Positions 24,701-39,700 of a DNA stretch of 64,000 nt are shown here, in pieces. The number at the start of each line of letters is the position of its first letter. Within the stretch, counting starts at the first letter, position 1. The notes under the pieces were generated by a model. That model did not search any database, had not been told where the DNA came from, and saw nothing but the letters and a program-made list of their open reading frames with translations. Location of the stretch: contig VUYV01000042.1 of NCBI GenBank assembly GCA_008711295.1, positions 1,939,834 to 2,003,833 on the forward strand, written 5' to 3'. The stretch is from Anarhynchus alexandrinus. Taxonomy: Eukaryota; Chordata; Aves; Charadriiformes; Charadriidae. The translations under genes and the position numbers were made by a program.

Positions 24701-27700
24701 TAGTATAAAACCAGAGTTTAATGCATGAACCTTGAATTCTGCCATCCTTACTGGAGCCAAACGCCACTCATCTTCACAATGAGAGGAACAGGCATCAAGA
24801 ATTATTTAAAATGTTATGTTGTAAGCTCTTGAAATGCACAGATATCAACCAATTTTTAAAATATCTTTTTTAAAACTTGCACAATTGAAATAACCGTCTG
24901 AAAAACTGAGACAAAAATGTTCTAAAAATATATGGCGAGTAGCAGGCATCATTGGTCTCATCTTTCAAAGTAAGTGAAGAATAATATTCTCATCTATTAA
25001 AAGTGAACGGATTTTGGAAACCACAAATGCTTTTGCCATTCTGCACATGTGTAAGGCTCAAAATTACATTTGCACTATCCACAGCCTCCAACTGCCAACC
25101 TATCTTGAGAATACTTCAGGCTTCAGTCCAAAAGTCTTCAGCCATCCACGCAGATATCCTACAGAAAGATTTTTTTCTAATGAAGCAGCAGCTTTGACAA
25201 CATAACACCAGACGCAGCAAGCTCTACTTGACAGGGAGTTGTATGATTGAAAAGATTACTGCTTGAAACAAAAACGTGTTGGTTGTGTAATTTCATTATC
25301 GCTCATTTATCAGACAATATAGGTGGTTTCAAATGTTCCCTTCTTTTGCTCCTCAGGAAGGCAACCAAATGGGATGCTGGTCAGCAAATGGAGAGCAAGA
25401 AGACAGATCCCACTGTACAGATTGCAGCAATATAGATGGATATATAGTTCTCTCTCCTGCTATTCCTCTAGGAAGTACATTAGGGAAAGATCTCACTGTA
25501 CTGTCTGCACATGGAAAAGGTCATTACTAATGTGTGATGTCTCAACATCAGCATACATCAACGAGTATGACGGAGAAACTGCAGAACTAATTACCTCCAT
25601 TCGTTCCTAAGCACTCCCCGTATTTAATGAGCTTTCCACATCCTTGTTCATTTCTAAAAGGACATTTAGAAATAATTTACTACTTTATAAATTATAACTG
25701 GACATCTATCTGTGCAGAGAAGCTGAATTCAACGGCTTCTGCTTTCAAAGCCACTTGTTTTCACGCCTCTTCAAGACTTTTCCACACAGCTTCTGTAGTT
25801 GAAGCAACTCTTCTTTCCAAAAGCCACCTGAAATTCCATCAGTTTATTTTTTCTAGCTAAACTTTAACTTTGGTTTCTGTGCTGTTTTTCTGAAGTTTAT
25901 ACACAAACCATGGGTTCCCCAACTAAAACCTCCTCCTTTCCTTGCTCTTTTCCCCAGATCCTTTCATCTCCTTCATTTTCAGCTCTGTCTCTCTAAAGAC
26001 AGAGAGCCATTAATGCGATTGAATTTGCACAAACCATTATACAGCAGTGTCTTGTTTTCTTCTATTGGCACATCAGACGGTTACACCATATAGGCGGGCA
26101 CTTTCATCTGCAATCTGTCACTGTCACCATGTTTCATTGAAGCTGAAGACAAATTTAAGTAGAAAGGAGGTAGTCATTCACAAGCAGGTCCACACAGGCA
26201 GGAGCCAGTTACTCAACCCGCTCCAGTCATGCAAAGGCACTGGGGGGGATGTTACACCTGAACGGCTCCAGTGACAGAGCCAAGATGGAATCCCACCACC
26301 ACCAGCGCCTTCAGGCTGGGTCTTCCTTTGACACGCTGGGATATATTTTCAGAAGCAGCACAGCGTCATTACTCCCCATGTTTCTTGGGAAAAAAAATCC
26401 AAAAAATCTCATCAAGAAGCAGTTCTGGATAGCAGCCCCATTGGGCTCCATCAGGAGCACATGATGGTTTGGCTTTGGCCCTTCTTGGTGCTGTTTTATT
26501 TCCTTTTTTGGCAATGTCTTACTTGCCATCTGCCTGTTACTCCTTCCCTGTGAAGAACCTGACCTTTACGAATCATCAGGTTAATGACAGCTCATTACTG
26601 CACCTGTGAATCAAGTTATAATTAGCCACTTCAGACAGATTTGGGCCAGGAAGCTCAGAATTCATTGTTTAGGCTTGCACACCCACTGAGAAGCTCAATC
26701 TCCAAACCAGGTCAGGTTGAACCAGCCAGCACATCAAGACCGCTGACAGAGGGGAGGAATTATCTTTCCTACAGTTTCTGAACCACTCTTCATGCCAGAC
26801 ATCAGTTAAAAGGCTGGAAAATATCAATGGTCCCCACAACAATGCAAAAAGCTGTGTTTCTATGCAGGCTTCCTAACTGCAGCCTGCACCAAAGAACACA
26901 AGCTGCATGAACTCCTCTGGGATCACACTTTCCACCCAGAAAAAAGGGGTGTGATTGGTAATGCCAACAGATCCCCATCCTGTGGCTTGGTCACATTTAT
27001 GCAACTAGAGATTGCACCCATTTTAAAGCACCGGCTGATTAAAACAGATAAAAGCAACTACAGCCAATGGAGAAGACAAAAACAAATGTGCCATTTTTTT
27101 TTTTTTTTTAATATATACCAAAGTCAGGGAAGCATGACTGTTAGAGCTGTTCATGACGAGCGGACGTGCAGCATTCAAAAATGACCAGCACACACTGATG
27201 CTGCCCCATCAGAATACAGCCAAGGGATTGTTCTTGTAGCTGCAAGTATGAGTCAAAAGTTAAGGGAGCCTTGACACTGAAGGCCATTTACCGTAACTAA
27301 ACATTTTGGTTTTGTGCACCTTTGGCCTTGAACACAGTTGCGAGTTGAGGCCTATGTGAATCAACAGACTCTCCCCAACTACTGTATGAAGACCAGACTC
27401 ACTGTACACAACAGTTCCAGTCGCTGCTGGGATGTTCTCAGACACATTAAAAGCAATTTTCCTACAGGCTGACTCCGAGTACTGAGTTCACAAGCAACCC
27501 ATCATCATTCTTTTGACAGCTGTGGTGGAAGCCAGTCAAGGCTGTTATATCTCTCTTACAGCTCAAAGCAACGTGAATGTGTATGCACTTCCATCAAAAG
27601 CACCTCACAACCTCAGAAATACAAAAATAAGCATAAAGAAGGTATTTTCACAGCCGAGTTTAAAGACTAATCATTTGAGTATATGTGGTTTCTTAGCCTG

Positions 27701-30700
27701 AGGAGCTGTCACAAAACTGAGTTCATATGTTTTGCATCTCCTTCTCATTAAAATACACCAAATGTTTCAGAAGCCTTTGTCCTCCTCATCAGATACTGCC
27801 ACATTTTACATGGCTAGTGTCCTAAACTGGTGGTTTCAGAAAAAAAAGAAAAGGTTTCAGACGAAATATCATCAACCTAAAGTTATACAAGATCTAAATG
27901 TTCATGGGCAGAAAAACAAAAAAAAATTAAAACTAAACTCTTGACAGAAGCTACTTTACAAGCAGCAGCCTGTCACCAAATCTACTAAGTTAAAAATAGA
28001 GGCAGGCCCCAAGTTCAGCCTATGGGGTATGTCAGCAGTCACGTATGTATGTGAGCAACCCCAGCACGGCTCAGCAGCTGGGCAAGAAACTTTTGACCCA
28101 GGTTCTTGCTACCTGTGTGGAGCCCCAGCCTGACCAGGATCCTTCCAGGAGGGAACGCTTCCAGCCTCCAAAGCAATCTCAGGCTGAGGCATCTTCTCAA
28201 CAGGCAAAGTCAGCCATACCCAAAACACTGCATGTGTGGAAGATGACATCATTTAATAAGAGGCCAGGAAGGGTTAACCAAGATAAGCGGTACAGAAGGA
28301 ATAGTGGCTTATGAAGAAGCATCATCTATTTTCTCCTTTTAAAAATAGTTCACAATGATACTAATAAAAAGGTTTGCATAAGCCACAGCTTGTTGGTAGG
28401 TGTAGCTGCAAAGCTTCTTTTTTTGTTTTGTTTTGGGTTGGTTTTTTTTTTCTGTGTGATGGAGCTAGCTCACAATTTGTAAAATAAGGCAGCAACAAGC
28501 CCACAAGTTACATTAAACAAGCATTGCTCACACAGACTATTCCAAATTATTTATACATTGTTCCACTAGCAAAATGTCATAAGCTTCAGCTGTTGCACCA
28601 AACGCTGAGCCATCCCAAAGTGCATCTGTGGAAAACTTCAGCTGAGGCCACCATGTTTCTGAATACTCAGATATATGGACAATAAACTGCATGACAAATG
28701 AAACCACTACACATCCCCTTCTTCCGCTCCTCTCTCCAAACAATTCAATGAGAGAAGTCCATGTTCTTCACTAAAAATAAATAAATAATTAAAAAATCTA
28801 AAACGGTAGCTCATTGTTTTCTCCTTGCTGAACACTTTGCAGCATGTATTTATACAGCTACATGTATTGATCTACTTCACAAATACTTTTGAATACTGCA
28901 ACTATTAAAATAATTTATTCGTTCTTACACCACAGCATGGTTTGTTTTTCATTAGTAGTTAACTTCTGTAAGCAAAAAGAAGAGTACATGCAAACATGTT
29001 CATATGCACATCTATTTAAATACTGTATGCAAAATTACCTGAGAAGCAGGGTGAATTTGTTTTTGTTGACATAAGCAGAGATGGTTTTCTGTGGTTACTT
29101 TGCTTAATAAAATTAAGTTTCTATCAGGCATAAATTTGGCCTATTACGTATTTGATTGCGTCAGCCAACACTTTGCCTGTAGTCCTAATAAAAGTATTTT
29201 AAATTGTCTACAGTGAAGTGTAAAAAGATAAAAAGCAGTGAAGAAGAACTTCACACAATGGAACACTAGTTAAGGAAAAAACATCAGCAACCTGATTTTT
29301 CTTTTTCTGGGCAGAAACTGGAAATTTTTCAAAGTCTTATTTTGTTGTCAACTTACACATGCCTGTCCCAAAATGGCTGGAATATTAGCAAGACTAGATA
29401 GAAAAGGATTCGGATAAAGGGGACAATTGGCTGAATATAATCCCCAAGTGCAATACCCAAGCTAAAAGGGCCAGTGTAATCCTTAGGATATCTAAATGGG
29501 AATACAGCGTTGAAGCAGACAGGTCATGCTATCTTAATTTGGCAATGGCATGCCTGTTAGAGATTTGCTGTTATCCACAATCCAACAAGACACAGACGTT
29601 AACACTAATATTGACAGACAGACCTTCAAACTCTTTTTTCTGTAAAACACATACTCATAAATCCCCGTGGGCCGTATCAGACCCTGGGCCATCCTCATTA
29701 CCCTGAAATAGGGCAGGATGATCGGTACCTTCCTGCAGAGGAAGGTGGCTCCTCATCCTTCTCCAGGACTCCCAGCAATGATGGGATCACTATCCACCTT
29801 CTCTGCGCATGACCTGGAGCCCAGGCAAACTTGCTCTCAGGAGAAAGCCTAAAGGCCTATGCCAGCACTAAAGACAAGTGTGTGGAATTTGCACCTCAAG
29901 CAACTTCTTCAAGGCAGCAAGTCACCAACAGGAAGGTATCCTGAAGCATCAGTTTTATCTACCAATAGCAGAAAACAATACTCATTGCTTTGTAATGCTG
30001 CTATTGAGCTAACTAATACTCTCAGCATGGGGACAGGTCCGAGTTTGCCCTCTTCCACTGTCCCCATTAGCTCACTCAACCAGGCAACATCAGTCTAGAA
30101 ACAAAATGGAAGTTATATGTGCATGCAGCCAGACACACCAGCGCAGGCAATAAAAATGCACTCCTACTTCCCAGCTGTAAAAGCAACTGTAAAACATCAC
30201 CAAAAAAAACCCCAGATCAGAGCCATGCGCGTCACCTTCCCAGGGCATGGTCACGGGCCTGGCTTAGGAACAAGACTCCTCCACAAGGACCTCGCAGAGC
30301 CCCTTCTAAGCATGGAACACGGCAGCTCAGGTCAAGACTGCATGTGGACAGACCTTGCACAGAATCAGTGATTTTGGAAAAGCGTCAGTGTTGAAACATC
30401 AGCCAAAAAAAACCCCACTGTACTGAGTACTGAGGATAAGAGGGAAGGCCTAATTTATCTCCTGTATAAGGCCTTGGCTAACCCACACTTCAAATACTGC
30501 ATGAACTCAGCCTCTTCATCTTCAGACACAACAGTTAAAGAATGGCAACTGAAGTGATGAAAGGGATGGAGTACTCTTAAGGAGACACTGGAAAAGCTGG
30601 AACTCTTCAGTCTCGAGAAAAGAGTAAGGAAGGAAAGGTCCTATCAAGGGTGGTAAATAAGTTGAATGCTGAAAAGTTATTCACCAAATCTCACAATTCA

Positions 30701-33700
30701 GTAACTACGGGGCACTTCTTGAAACCATTAAGAAATCTGTTAAAACGGAAAGAAAATAAATTGTTTCCTTAAGAGTCCAGAGTGGACTTCTGTAACGTAT
30801 TGCTTTCACAGCTTCCAGTAGTAGATAGCACTTTCAAGAGGGGGTTAAACAAATTAATGGATAACAGGTCTGCAAACAGATACGGAAATGAAAAGGCAGC
30901 AGTGTACCTTCTGATATCCCTAATACAGTGTTTGTGGATGCTATAGGAGTAGGAGGTAAACAGACCACAGAGAGCAACTAGGCTCACACGTTTCCTATAA
31001 ATAGCTCTTATTGCCATTGCTTCAGAACACCGGGGGACATGGACCGCTGACCCAACCAGAAAGGCACTTTTATGCTCAGGATGAGTTCAGAAGGAAGTGA
31101 CAGGCTGGGAAGAGTTTGTACGGCACTGGGAAACCTCATATCCACGTAAAAAGTTTTGCCTGTTTGTTCTTGCTTGTCACCTCTAAGTAACTGGCAGTGC
31201 TTATTGCACATGATTACCAGCTCAGCCTGCACTATCTCCCGATGACAGTAGTTGATGGTGAACTGCTCAGCCAAGTAATCTTAGCTACTGCTGAGGAAGA
31301 TAACACAGGCAACTACGTATGCAAGTGGTCTAGACCAACAAGACCAACAAGCAGATGCTATGGTCTTCAAATCTACACTCCATACAGCTAGGCAGACTAA
31401 GGACAGACAACATGAAATGTGATGTTAGTGGGTATCCTCAAGGCTAAAATGATTTCGGGGTATAGGGAGACACATTTCCATTTGTCATTGCAGTGGTAAG
31501 GAAGGGTCAAACTCCAGTCAATCCCACACATTTAGGGTTGTGCTGTGGTACTGGGATGTCCTTGCTGCTGCTAGAACAGAAGTAACAAGGACTGGGCAGT
31601 CTGGAGATGACACAGGTTTTGAAGAGGCAAAGCATGTGCAATGGAATGGCAAAGGCTCAGGCATTCAGTAGCACACAGTACACACTGATAGCTCCAGGTA
31701 GGTGAGATCCCAGAGGGAGGGCATCAGAGAGGGTGAAATGAAGAATATCCCAACTAGACAAGTGTCAGGACACGTCTGTAGCTAGGGCAGTATGTATGGT
31801 GAAGTAATTCAGGTGTACGTGGGTGTATAAGATGTACTTTTACAGGAAAACATAGACAGCTTCTCTCTGTGAGCTACTAATTTATTTTAAGATACCCTAG
31901 GCTGGAAATGGATGCTTTCACCAGAACTCCTCAAAGACAGTCAGAAATCTCAAGTGGCTTTCAGCTTTACAGTGAAGATATTTATCTTACCTTGCTTTAG
32001 ATATTTATCTTACCTTGCTTTAAGTACTTCATTGACTTTTTGTTCTAGTTCTATTCTCCTCTGTCGTTCCTTTTCTAGCTCCTGCCTTAACGTTTCAGCG
32101 TTTGTCTCTTCTCTCAACTTCCTGAGCTCCTCCTCTGTTAATTAAGGAAGAAGAAGAAGATTTAGTTACCCTAAAGTATTTCTACAAGAAAATTAAAACC
32201 TAATTATGAAAAATTAAGTGGTGTTTTTTTTTATCTGTGCTATACCAAATATATTGACCAGAAAAAACGAGTAATCAAGGGCCAGAAAGACTTCATAAAA
32301 AGCACACAGCCATATCATGTACAAAATATTTAGTTACAATTGTTAAAGCAAGGTGAAAACCAACTTTAAAGTTTTATTTGCAAGATGCAACATATCAAAA
32401 ATAAGGCCTTGGTACAAGCTATGTTTATCTGAATAAAATGTGACGTACCCTTCATTCCCCAAAGAAATAATCAGCAGGAAAGGCTGTCTATTGCTAAATC
32501 CCGTGGTCACAACAAGAAAAAAAAAAAAGTATGTGTCTTCTTCCCCCATGCCTATGGGTAGAAAAAAAAATCGCAACATACACTCACCATAAAGTTATAT
32601 GATGCCATATAACTCTCTATCCATCAATTTCTGGCACCTCTGTATTTTTATACAAGTCAGATGGCCCCATTATGGACCTGAGTATCTTACAGTTTTAAGA
32701 AGAGGTTATGAGATGAGGAACTAAGTTCAGATTTTTACCCTTTTCTGAGGTTACAGTGTGCCCGATGAACTTCCATGTAATAATTTATATATAAATATAT
32801 ATAAATACACACACATGTAATTGCTTATACAAACACATATACACACAACTTTTTTCATGAGAACTTAGTATCAACTATGCATAAGGCTTTTTTTGTGGCT
32901 AATTAGCCTTGCTTTTTTAATCACCGGCAGTATCCTTGTTCATGAACTTATTTTACCCTAGAGCTACAACAGGGTCACTATCACTGATCACTTTTCCCAG
33001 ACTGGTATACAAGAGACATGCCAAAAAGAAGATTGGGAATATCTTTTTTTTTTTTCTTTTTTCTTTTGAAACAAAAAAAAATTACTCTGTATTTTGCTCT
33101 CTGGGCTGTTTTTTAAGCTCAATCTCAACATTAAATAGTAGAGCAACAGGTGTATTTTTAAAGGAAACCAGAACAGAAAATACTTGCTAATTCCACTATC
33201 AACACAGATACCAGGGTTTAGGCTTTATATCGTTTTACAAGATTCGTACATTATGTTCTACTGTCTTTTCACCTATTGCCTTGTAGATCTTTGATAATCA
33301 GATAATTTCGATATCTGAGCCTCTCTGACTCCAATCATTATGTGTTTTGAGAAGGTCTGAAGCCCTAGTGCAAATATTCAGAAGAACTGATAAACTCTCC
33401 CTGCTCTGCAGGAGGCCCTCGTGCAGTATCTCTGATCGTTTTATCCACTGTGCAGGTTAGGTGGTGGCAGATTAACCGTATTCCTGCAGCACTAAGAGGT
33501 TTAGAGCACAGAATTAGGAGAGACGGGAAAAAGCTACACGAATCGAGATGAGGGTACAACATGAAAGCTTCCACCATGAGCCTACAGGTTGAACTCCACC
33601 AAACTGAAAGGAGTGCTGTCATCTCACCACTGATGCTTTGTCAGTGACCCCAGAAAGAAGAGTTGGAGCACAGAAACCAAGTTAGCCTCTAAAACTATAT

Positions 33701-36700
33701 AACTAAAACTGAAATTTATTCCCAAGGGCAGGGTAGGGAACTGTCACTGTTGTAGCAGGTATTGTCTCTCCTGTAAATAAATGGAAAGATATGGACATAA
33801 GGGCATACCTATACATGGAGCTGTTCCTAACTAGGTGTCCACAAGGAATTTTAAATCCAACAAGAAAACTACGTTTATAATTAGCTTATCCTACTTTCAA
33901 GGGCTTGCCGTGTTCCAGAACAAGCGCACGCACACAGCTGAGGGAAAACATCTGTTGCACTTCAAATGCACTGGAGCTTGTGCAATATCATGAAGATATC
34001 ACAAGGAGTTCCAAAGCTTGATAGGGATGTTATGTTCTCAAGACCATTAAAGGGAAAAAATTCTTCATTAAATATTTTTTTTTTTTAAAGAGGAAGTGAC
34101 TATGAATTGTGTATACATAAGAAAACCACAAGTAGTGTAAATTAACCTCAATGCCCTTGAAAGTCTACTCAGATCTTCCAGCTTCCTTAATTCCAATTGT
34201 TCTCATTGCGCTACATCTTGTTCTATTAAAACTAAAACTAAACGTCCAGAAACTTGACCACTAGGAGGACAAGCAGTGCCAGAGATGCAGAATTTCTTTA
34301 TGCAAAGAGGCAGAGTTAAAGGGTACACAACGAACAAGGTGGAACTCCTATAAAACAGAACAAAAAATACAGCATCTTGTCATTGAGGATTGTCACAGCT
34401 TCACATTTCATGGCATTTCCTAAATTTCAAGTACATGACTTTGCATTTTAAATCCACCCCACTACAACTGCTCTGGCCCCTCTGACTCTTTAAAGCTCCA
34501 TTTGTTGCTACTTTGGCAGCAGTCTGGTCTGGCATTGTAAAACCTCTGTGTTTGGTTAGTTAAATACTTTACATTTGCTAAGCAACAGAAACCACAGAGG
34601 AAAAAAAACCTCAAACCCCCGACGTGTTCTTCCTTGCTCTCTACTCTGAAATAATCTACGCTTTGGCCAAGCTGAACTGAACTTACCAAGGACATTTCTC
34701 TAGCCCTGAGGGCTCCTCCTGTAGAACGAGTGAAGTTGGCTACAAAGGTCCCGGACTCTTAGAGCCTGTGAGAACGTTTCACCATAGTATCTATCTATTG
34801 AGCTTTACAGATGAGTACAGAGTGCTCCTTGGTTTTCATTTTCAGACAGTCAAAATTCAAAGACCCTCCCCCCTCCAACACATACAAAAAGGTAAAACAT
34901 AAAAGGACAAGCTTCAGGTCCAAGATTAATCAACTTCCATAATTTCCCTACCAGGTACATCAATCTCAACTCCCTGTCTCCCGCTGGGCAAGAAACTTTA
35001 AAATATTACAAGAGGCTTAGTGCACCTCTTAACTGGACATGCAGGTGATATGAGCAGCCACAAAGGTGACTCGGTTAGAAGGGGAAAATTACCGAACAGA
35101 AGAAAACGTCTGCTGAAATGCTGACAGAGAAAATGCCAGCCAGCCTGGGAACCAGGCCTGGGAACCAGAAGCATCCTTGAGAAGTGCAGCTGGCCTCTTA
35201 GAAGTACACAGCTGGGTACCTAGAAACCAGAGACATCCTGAAATACCATTGATAAGCGCAAAACCAAGGAACTGTAGCAGCAACTTATAATCTGAAAAGG
35301 TGAAAAACAATCTGGGAAAAAGGGAAATCATCTTGAGAAAGTAAGACTCGGTAGCTGCCATGGGCTGTTCTATCTGCAAGAACAAGAAAACAGTCTGGAA
35401 AAAAAAAATTAGTCCGAGAGAACAGAAAACATCAACAACTATTGGCTATGCTGGGTGAAAAATAAAAAATAATAGCATCTATTGGTTGTTGAAGTGATGG
35501 TGTTCTACGCCTCCTTATTTCTCTATGATACGACGACTTAATCTTTATCCAAAATGGAGTTTCTCTCAGAACTTCCTGTGCTGCATATACTTTTCCTTTC
35601 CTAAATAGGTTGAACTCTGCACAAACTTTCTAAGAGGTCTATGGACCCTTGCCAGGGAGGGTCTGGTTTGCCCTCCCACTTCTGGGATGGTTGGGTCCCC
35701 TCTGGGATCTGTCTGTCCTCCCCTCTGGGATGATTTGGCACCTTCTGAGATCTGTCTAATAAGCTTGATACTGGTATTATTGTGAACATACAGATATATG
35801 CGCATATAAGTAATCTATCATAAGTATTTCCGCTGCTATATTATTGATGTTTGCTTCACTAGGGATAAGTTTGTAGTAACCTGTAATAATACACACCTAC
35901 TTGGTTGCTGCCATACTATTCATTGCTGCCAATAATTTATAACAGCTTTATATATATATGCACATATATATTTTCATTCATCCATATATTCACTTTATCA
36001 ATCACAGGTATAGTTGCTAGTGGTGATTTCTGTGGTATTTGTGGAAATCTGTAACAAAGTAGAGAAATTTAGAATAAAAAAACTGTATGTTACAGAATCC
36101 TACCAACTCACAGTCACAATCTCTATATACCCGCAGGCTGGGTAACACTTTAGGTCGCAACAGCAGGTATAACCCTAAAAAAATGCTTTAAAATCTCTTT
36201 AACAAAGTAAACTTGTTTTAAAAGGCAGGACAATATCTGGATAATATTGCACTTTCAACAATGAGAGAAAAACGTGAGAAAAGGCAACAATAGTGTTTCA
36301 ACTACATTAACTTGCATATTATTGCACTGTAAACACTAGGAGAGTTGACCATGTAGGAAAGACCACCATCAGCAATGCATCCCACAAGTTACCAAAAAAA
36401 TGTATCCCTATCAGGTTTTTTACAGCATTTTATCCTCTATTAGGTGTAACACAGCTGTCGCACCTGCACTCTAAGGATTTGATCATTTAAATCTAAAGAC
36501 TTAACAATGCAAAAAGTGTAGTTGATACCATGTAATTGTTTAAAGATAAGCTACCCAGCATTTTATTGCACCATCATATGTCATCAGCCACTAGAGCAAC
36601 TGGAAAATTTCCATTTGCTCCCCAGAATACACAAGCTTGCAAGAAACGTTTCGGTAAAAAGCTTTTAAATACCAAAGTATTTAGTTCAGGTGCGACTGAA

Positions 36701-39700
36701 CAGTATCCGAGTCGTATTTAGAAAAGAAGGATGATATATCGGGCTGGGAAGGCGTGGCAGCAGGTTGGATTTCTAATTCAATACTGCATGTGCAGTAAAG
36801 CGGATGTCTCCCTTAATACGGGGATTGGAGGTGGATTAGGGAGTCTCCTAGTATCTATTTTACATAATAGCATTCCTTTGTAGGCCTACAGGTACGCTGC
36901 AAAATCNCCAAATCAGTTTAGCATTAAATCTAAGGAGATAGAGTTAAAAACCAGAAATGCAAAAAAGCATACATGCACTCTGTCATATTTACGTGGGGAA
37001 ACACCAGTACTTAACAAGACAGAAATAACCCTTCTACGTCTATGTTAATTATGGCAAATCTCCCTACAACCCTTTGAACATTACCAGAGTTCAAGTATGT
37101 TGTTTAATTGGTACTAAATGCACTAAATCCCAACCACACACCGTCAAACTGGATCTCACCAGCTGCACTGATGGACTCAGACATTGGCAGTTTTCTCCAG
37201 CACAGGCAGCTTCTACCCTTGCCAGACTCCCAACTCCTACAGAAAAATAATATTTTAACTTTGTCCCAACTAAACCAACTGTATGATATTACTAACAAGA
37301 TGGTAGGAGTCTGAAAACATGTCTATTTTCATCATCACAGACTCTAAAGAGCGTTTAGTCTTTATCTTAAACACCAGCAGCAAATGGCAGTGCTGTGAAA
37401 GACATGGAACGACTCCACTGCTTGTGATAAAGCAAAGACATAAAGAACATTGTCTGACCAACAAGCAGTGATGGAGGAAGAACCCACAATAGAAATCCCT
37501 AACCTGTTTTTTTCATGTTTACAGTTATTTTGTAATTCATACACTCGTCCAGAGACAAGTTTCCAATTCTTAGCTATAACTGCTTAAAGCTTTATTGTGT
37601 ACTATTTGTGCCATGTTCTTCTTCGAATCTCTGACTCTCCTTCCCCAGGGCTTATGTCCTTTCCGCCAGTGACTTGAGAACCACAGATACCACCAAAGAC
37701 TTACCACAAATCTACCCTAAAGACTTCAGATAAAACATTAGCCTTTGATCCCAGACATTGCAAGACATTCTACTTCTTTGAATGCCAGATGCTCGGAAAA
37801 GAAAATGGCTTGTCTAAGCCATTGCTCCAGCAGCTCCACTTTATTAGCTGTCCTTTCTCCTTTAAGTCGCCTCTTAAGTTCATGTCCTCTTTCATGCTTG
37901 TACTTCTACACTTCACTTGGGAAACACAAAGCTCACCCGCTCAGGAGGACTACTCAACATTTTAAGAAGGAAGAACCTAAAAACCTCCCTTCTCAAGCCC
38001 CAAACTCCAGGTTGACTGTCTAACCCTTCCTTCGTCTTGTCTGGTTAGGTGGTCACTTCTGAAACGGATACCAGCCTTCTTGCTCTTCACAGCTCTTCCA
38101 GTGCTGGACAAATGGTCTGGAGAGTCATCTCAGCAGACAGACAGAAGCAACAGTGGGAAGAGGGTGGGAGATGCAGCCCAACTGTGGAGTTACCTGATCG
38201 CAGTTTTAGAAATTCCTTCCTACTATGACAATACCAGATACTCTTACCAAGATGATTCAGTACAACACTCTAAACTGACTGCATTTTAAGCATGAGTTCT
38301 TTGTGCTATTTTTTTCTGGACACTGCCCTCACATTCTTTGCCCTCACATTCAGACAGGCGAGAAAAGTAGGAATCCACATTATTTTAAGTCCAGCAATCC
38401 TTTTACACCAACAAACTAAAGCCAACCTATGTTCCTACTCCAGATTTTTATTCTTCTATTCCCTTTAATTCAGAAAAGCCACGAGTGAACTTGGTGAGGC
38501 ATAATGATGGGTTTCAGCATCACTGATCCCCTCTTTTGCCAAATGCTTCCTCAGAATTTGTTTTGGTAACTATGTTTTATGTGGACTCCATACTACACCA
38601 TTTAGTTTTTAAAAAGAAGTAGAATAAGGGGAGGTCCTGTTAAACTGAAGGCAGAAGCAGCTCTCAGACTTTGTATAACTCAGATGTGGTTCTTTATGGC
38701 AACTCAGACACAAAGATCACAATAATTTATAATTTTTTTTCTCTTTACCTTGCCATAGGTCTTTTGTGAAGCAACACTGAGAAGACTAACTGTCACATAC
38801 AAACATTTAGCAGCTACATCACGTAGTAAGTGTTACTGAGCCCAGCATCCTGTTTGGTGATGGTCAGGAAGAGGTACTCTTCCAGCAGCAGAGAAAGAGG
38901 AACCTGTGGCAGTACCCTCTGACCCACCACCTACCTGCAGTGCAGAGACTTCCTCTGCCAGGCACACTGAACGGTGCTAAGGAGTGGAACGGCAGCCAAC
39001 ATTACAGCATCACATAAAGTACAACACAAAAACTATACCCAATACATTGCAATTACTGTTTCCTCTTTCTAAGAGCACAGTTTAAGGTGCCAGTGAAAAC
39101 ACCAGGTACTTAGAAGGAACAGAGCCATCTACAAGCCCTGATTCACCTCCAGAACCTTTAGCAGTTAGTGTCATAATGAAATTTCCCATAGCAAGAGTGA
39201 ACTTCTGTCATATTTTTTGTATCATTCAACCACTTATTTATTCAGTGTTAAGTAGTCCTGAGTGATGAAAGCACCCCCTGTATGGAAAAGTAATTCACAA
39301 GTAAGTGAAAGAAAAACCCAACCAAACCACCACAAATCCAACACCTCATATGATCTACTACTATATAGGGGTCAAAATGTGTTGTCCACGCATTCAGCTA
39401 CACAACTAATCCTCAATGAACTCTCATTCCTCCTTCCTCATAAACTTATTTTCCTATTGTTCCAAAAGACTCATCCTGAACTACTTTATCTTCAGCTGAT
39501 CTTTGCTCAGCTACACCGTGTAGAAGAAAATAACGCTAAAAACATATGAAGATACCTTTTTTTAACCCTACCAGCCTATGGATGGGGACAAAAAGTAAGA
39601 CATACATATTCTAATCAGATAATGGGAAAAAAAAACCACCCAAACAAAACCAAGTCAGCAAAGGAGGAAAACTGAAGAAAGAACTATTCAGGGTTTTTTT

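Larger units (their letters stand above)
23523..32013 (-). other. GRAMD4: GRAMD4 intron 4
   Basis: About 8.5 kb. It contains a solo LTR (23805-24477), ancient CR1 pieces (about 29420-29545 and 30440-30900) and a T/G-rich run (28418-28452). The rest is unremarkable intron. Short ORFs here have no recognisable domain. Confidence 0.85.

Noticed and set aside
31991..32013. Extending exon 4 by the duplicated 23 bp as the normal exon
   Set aside because: It introduces an immediate stop and breaks the phase with exon 5, while the inner donor gives the conserved protein.
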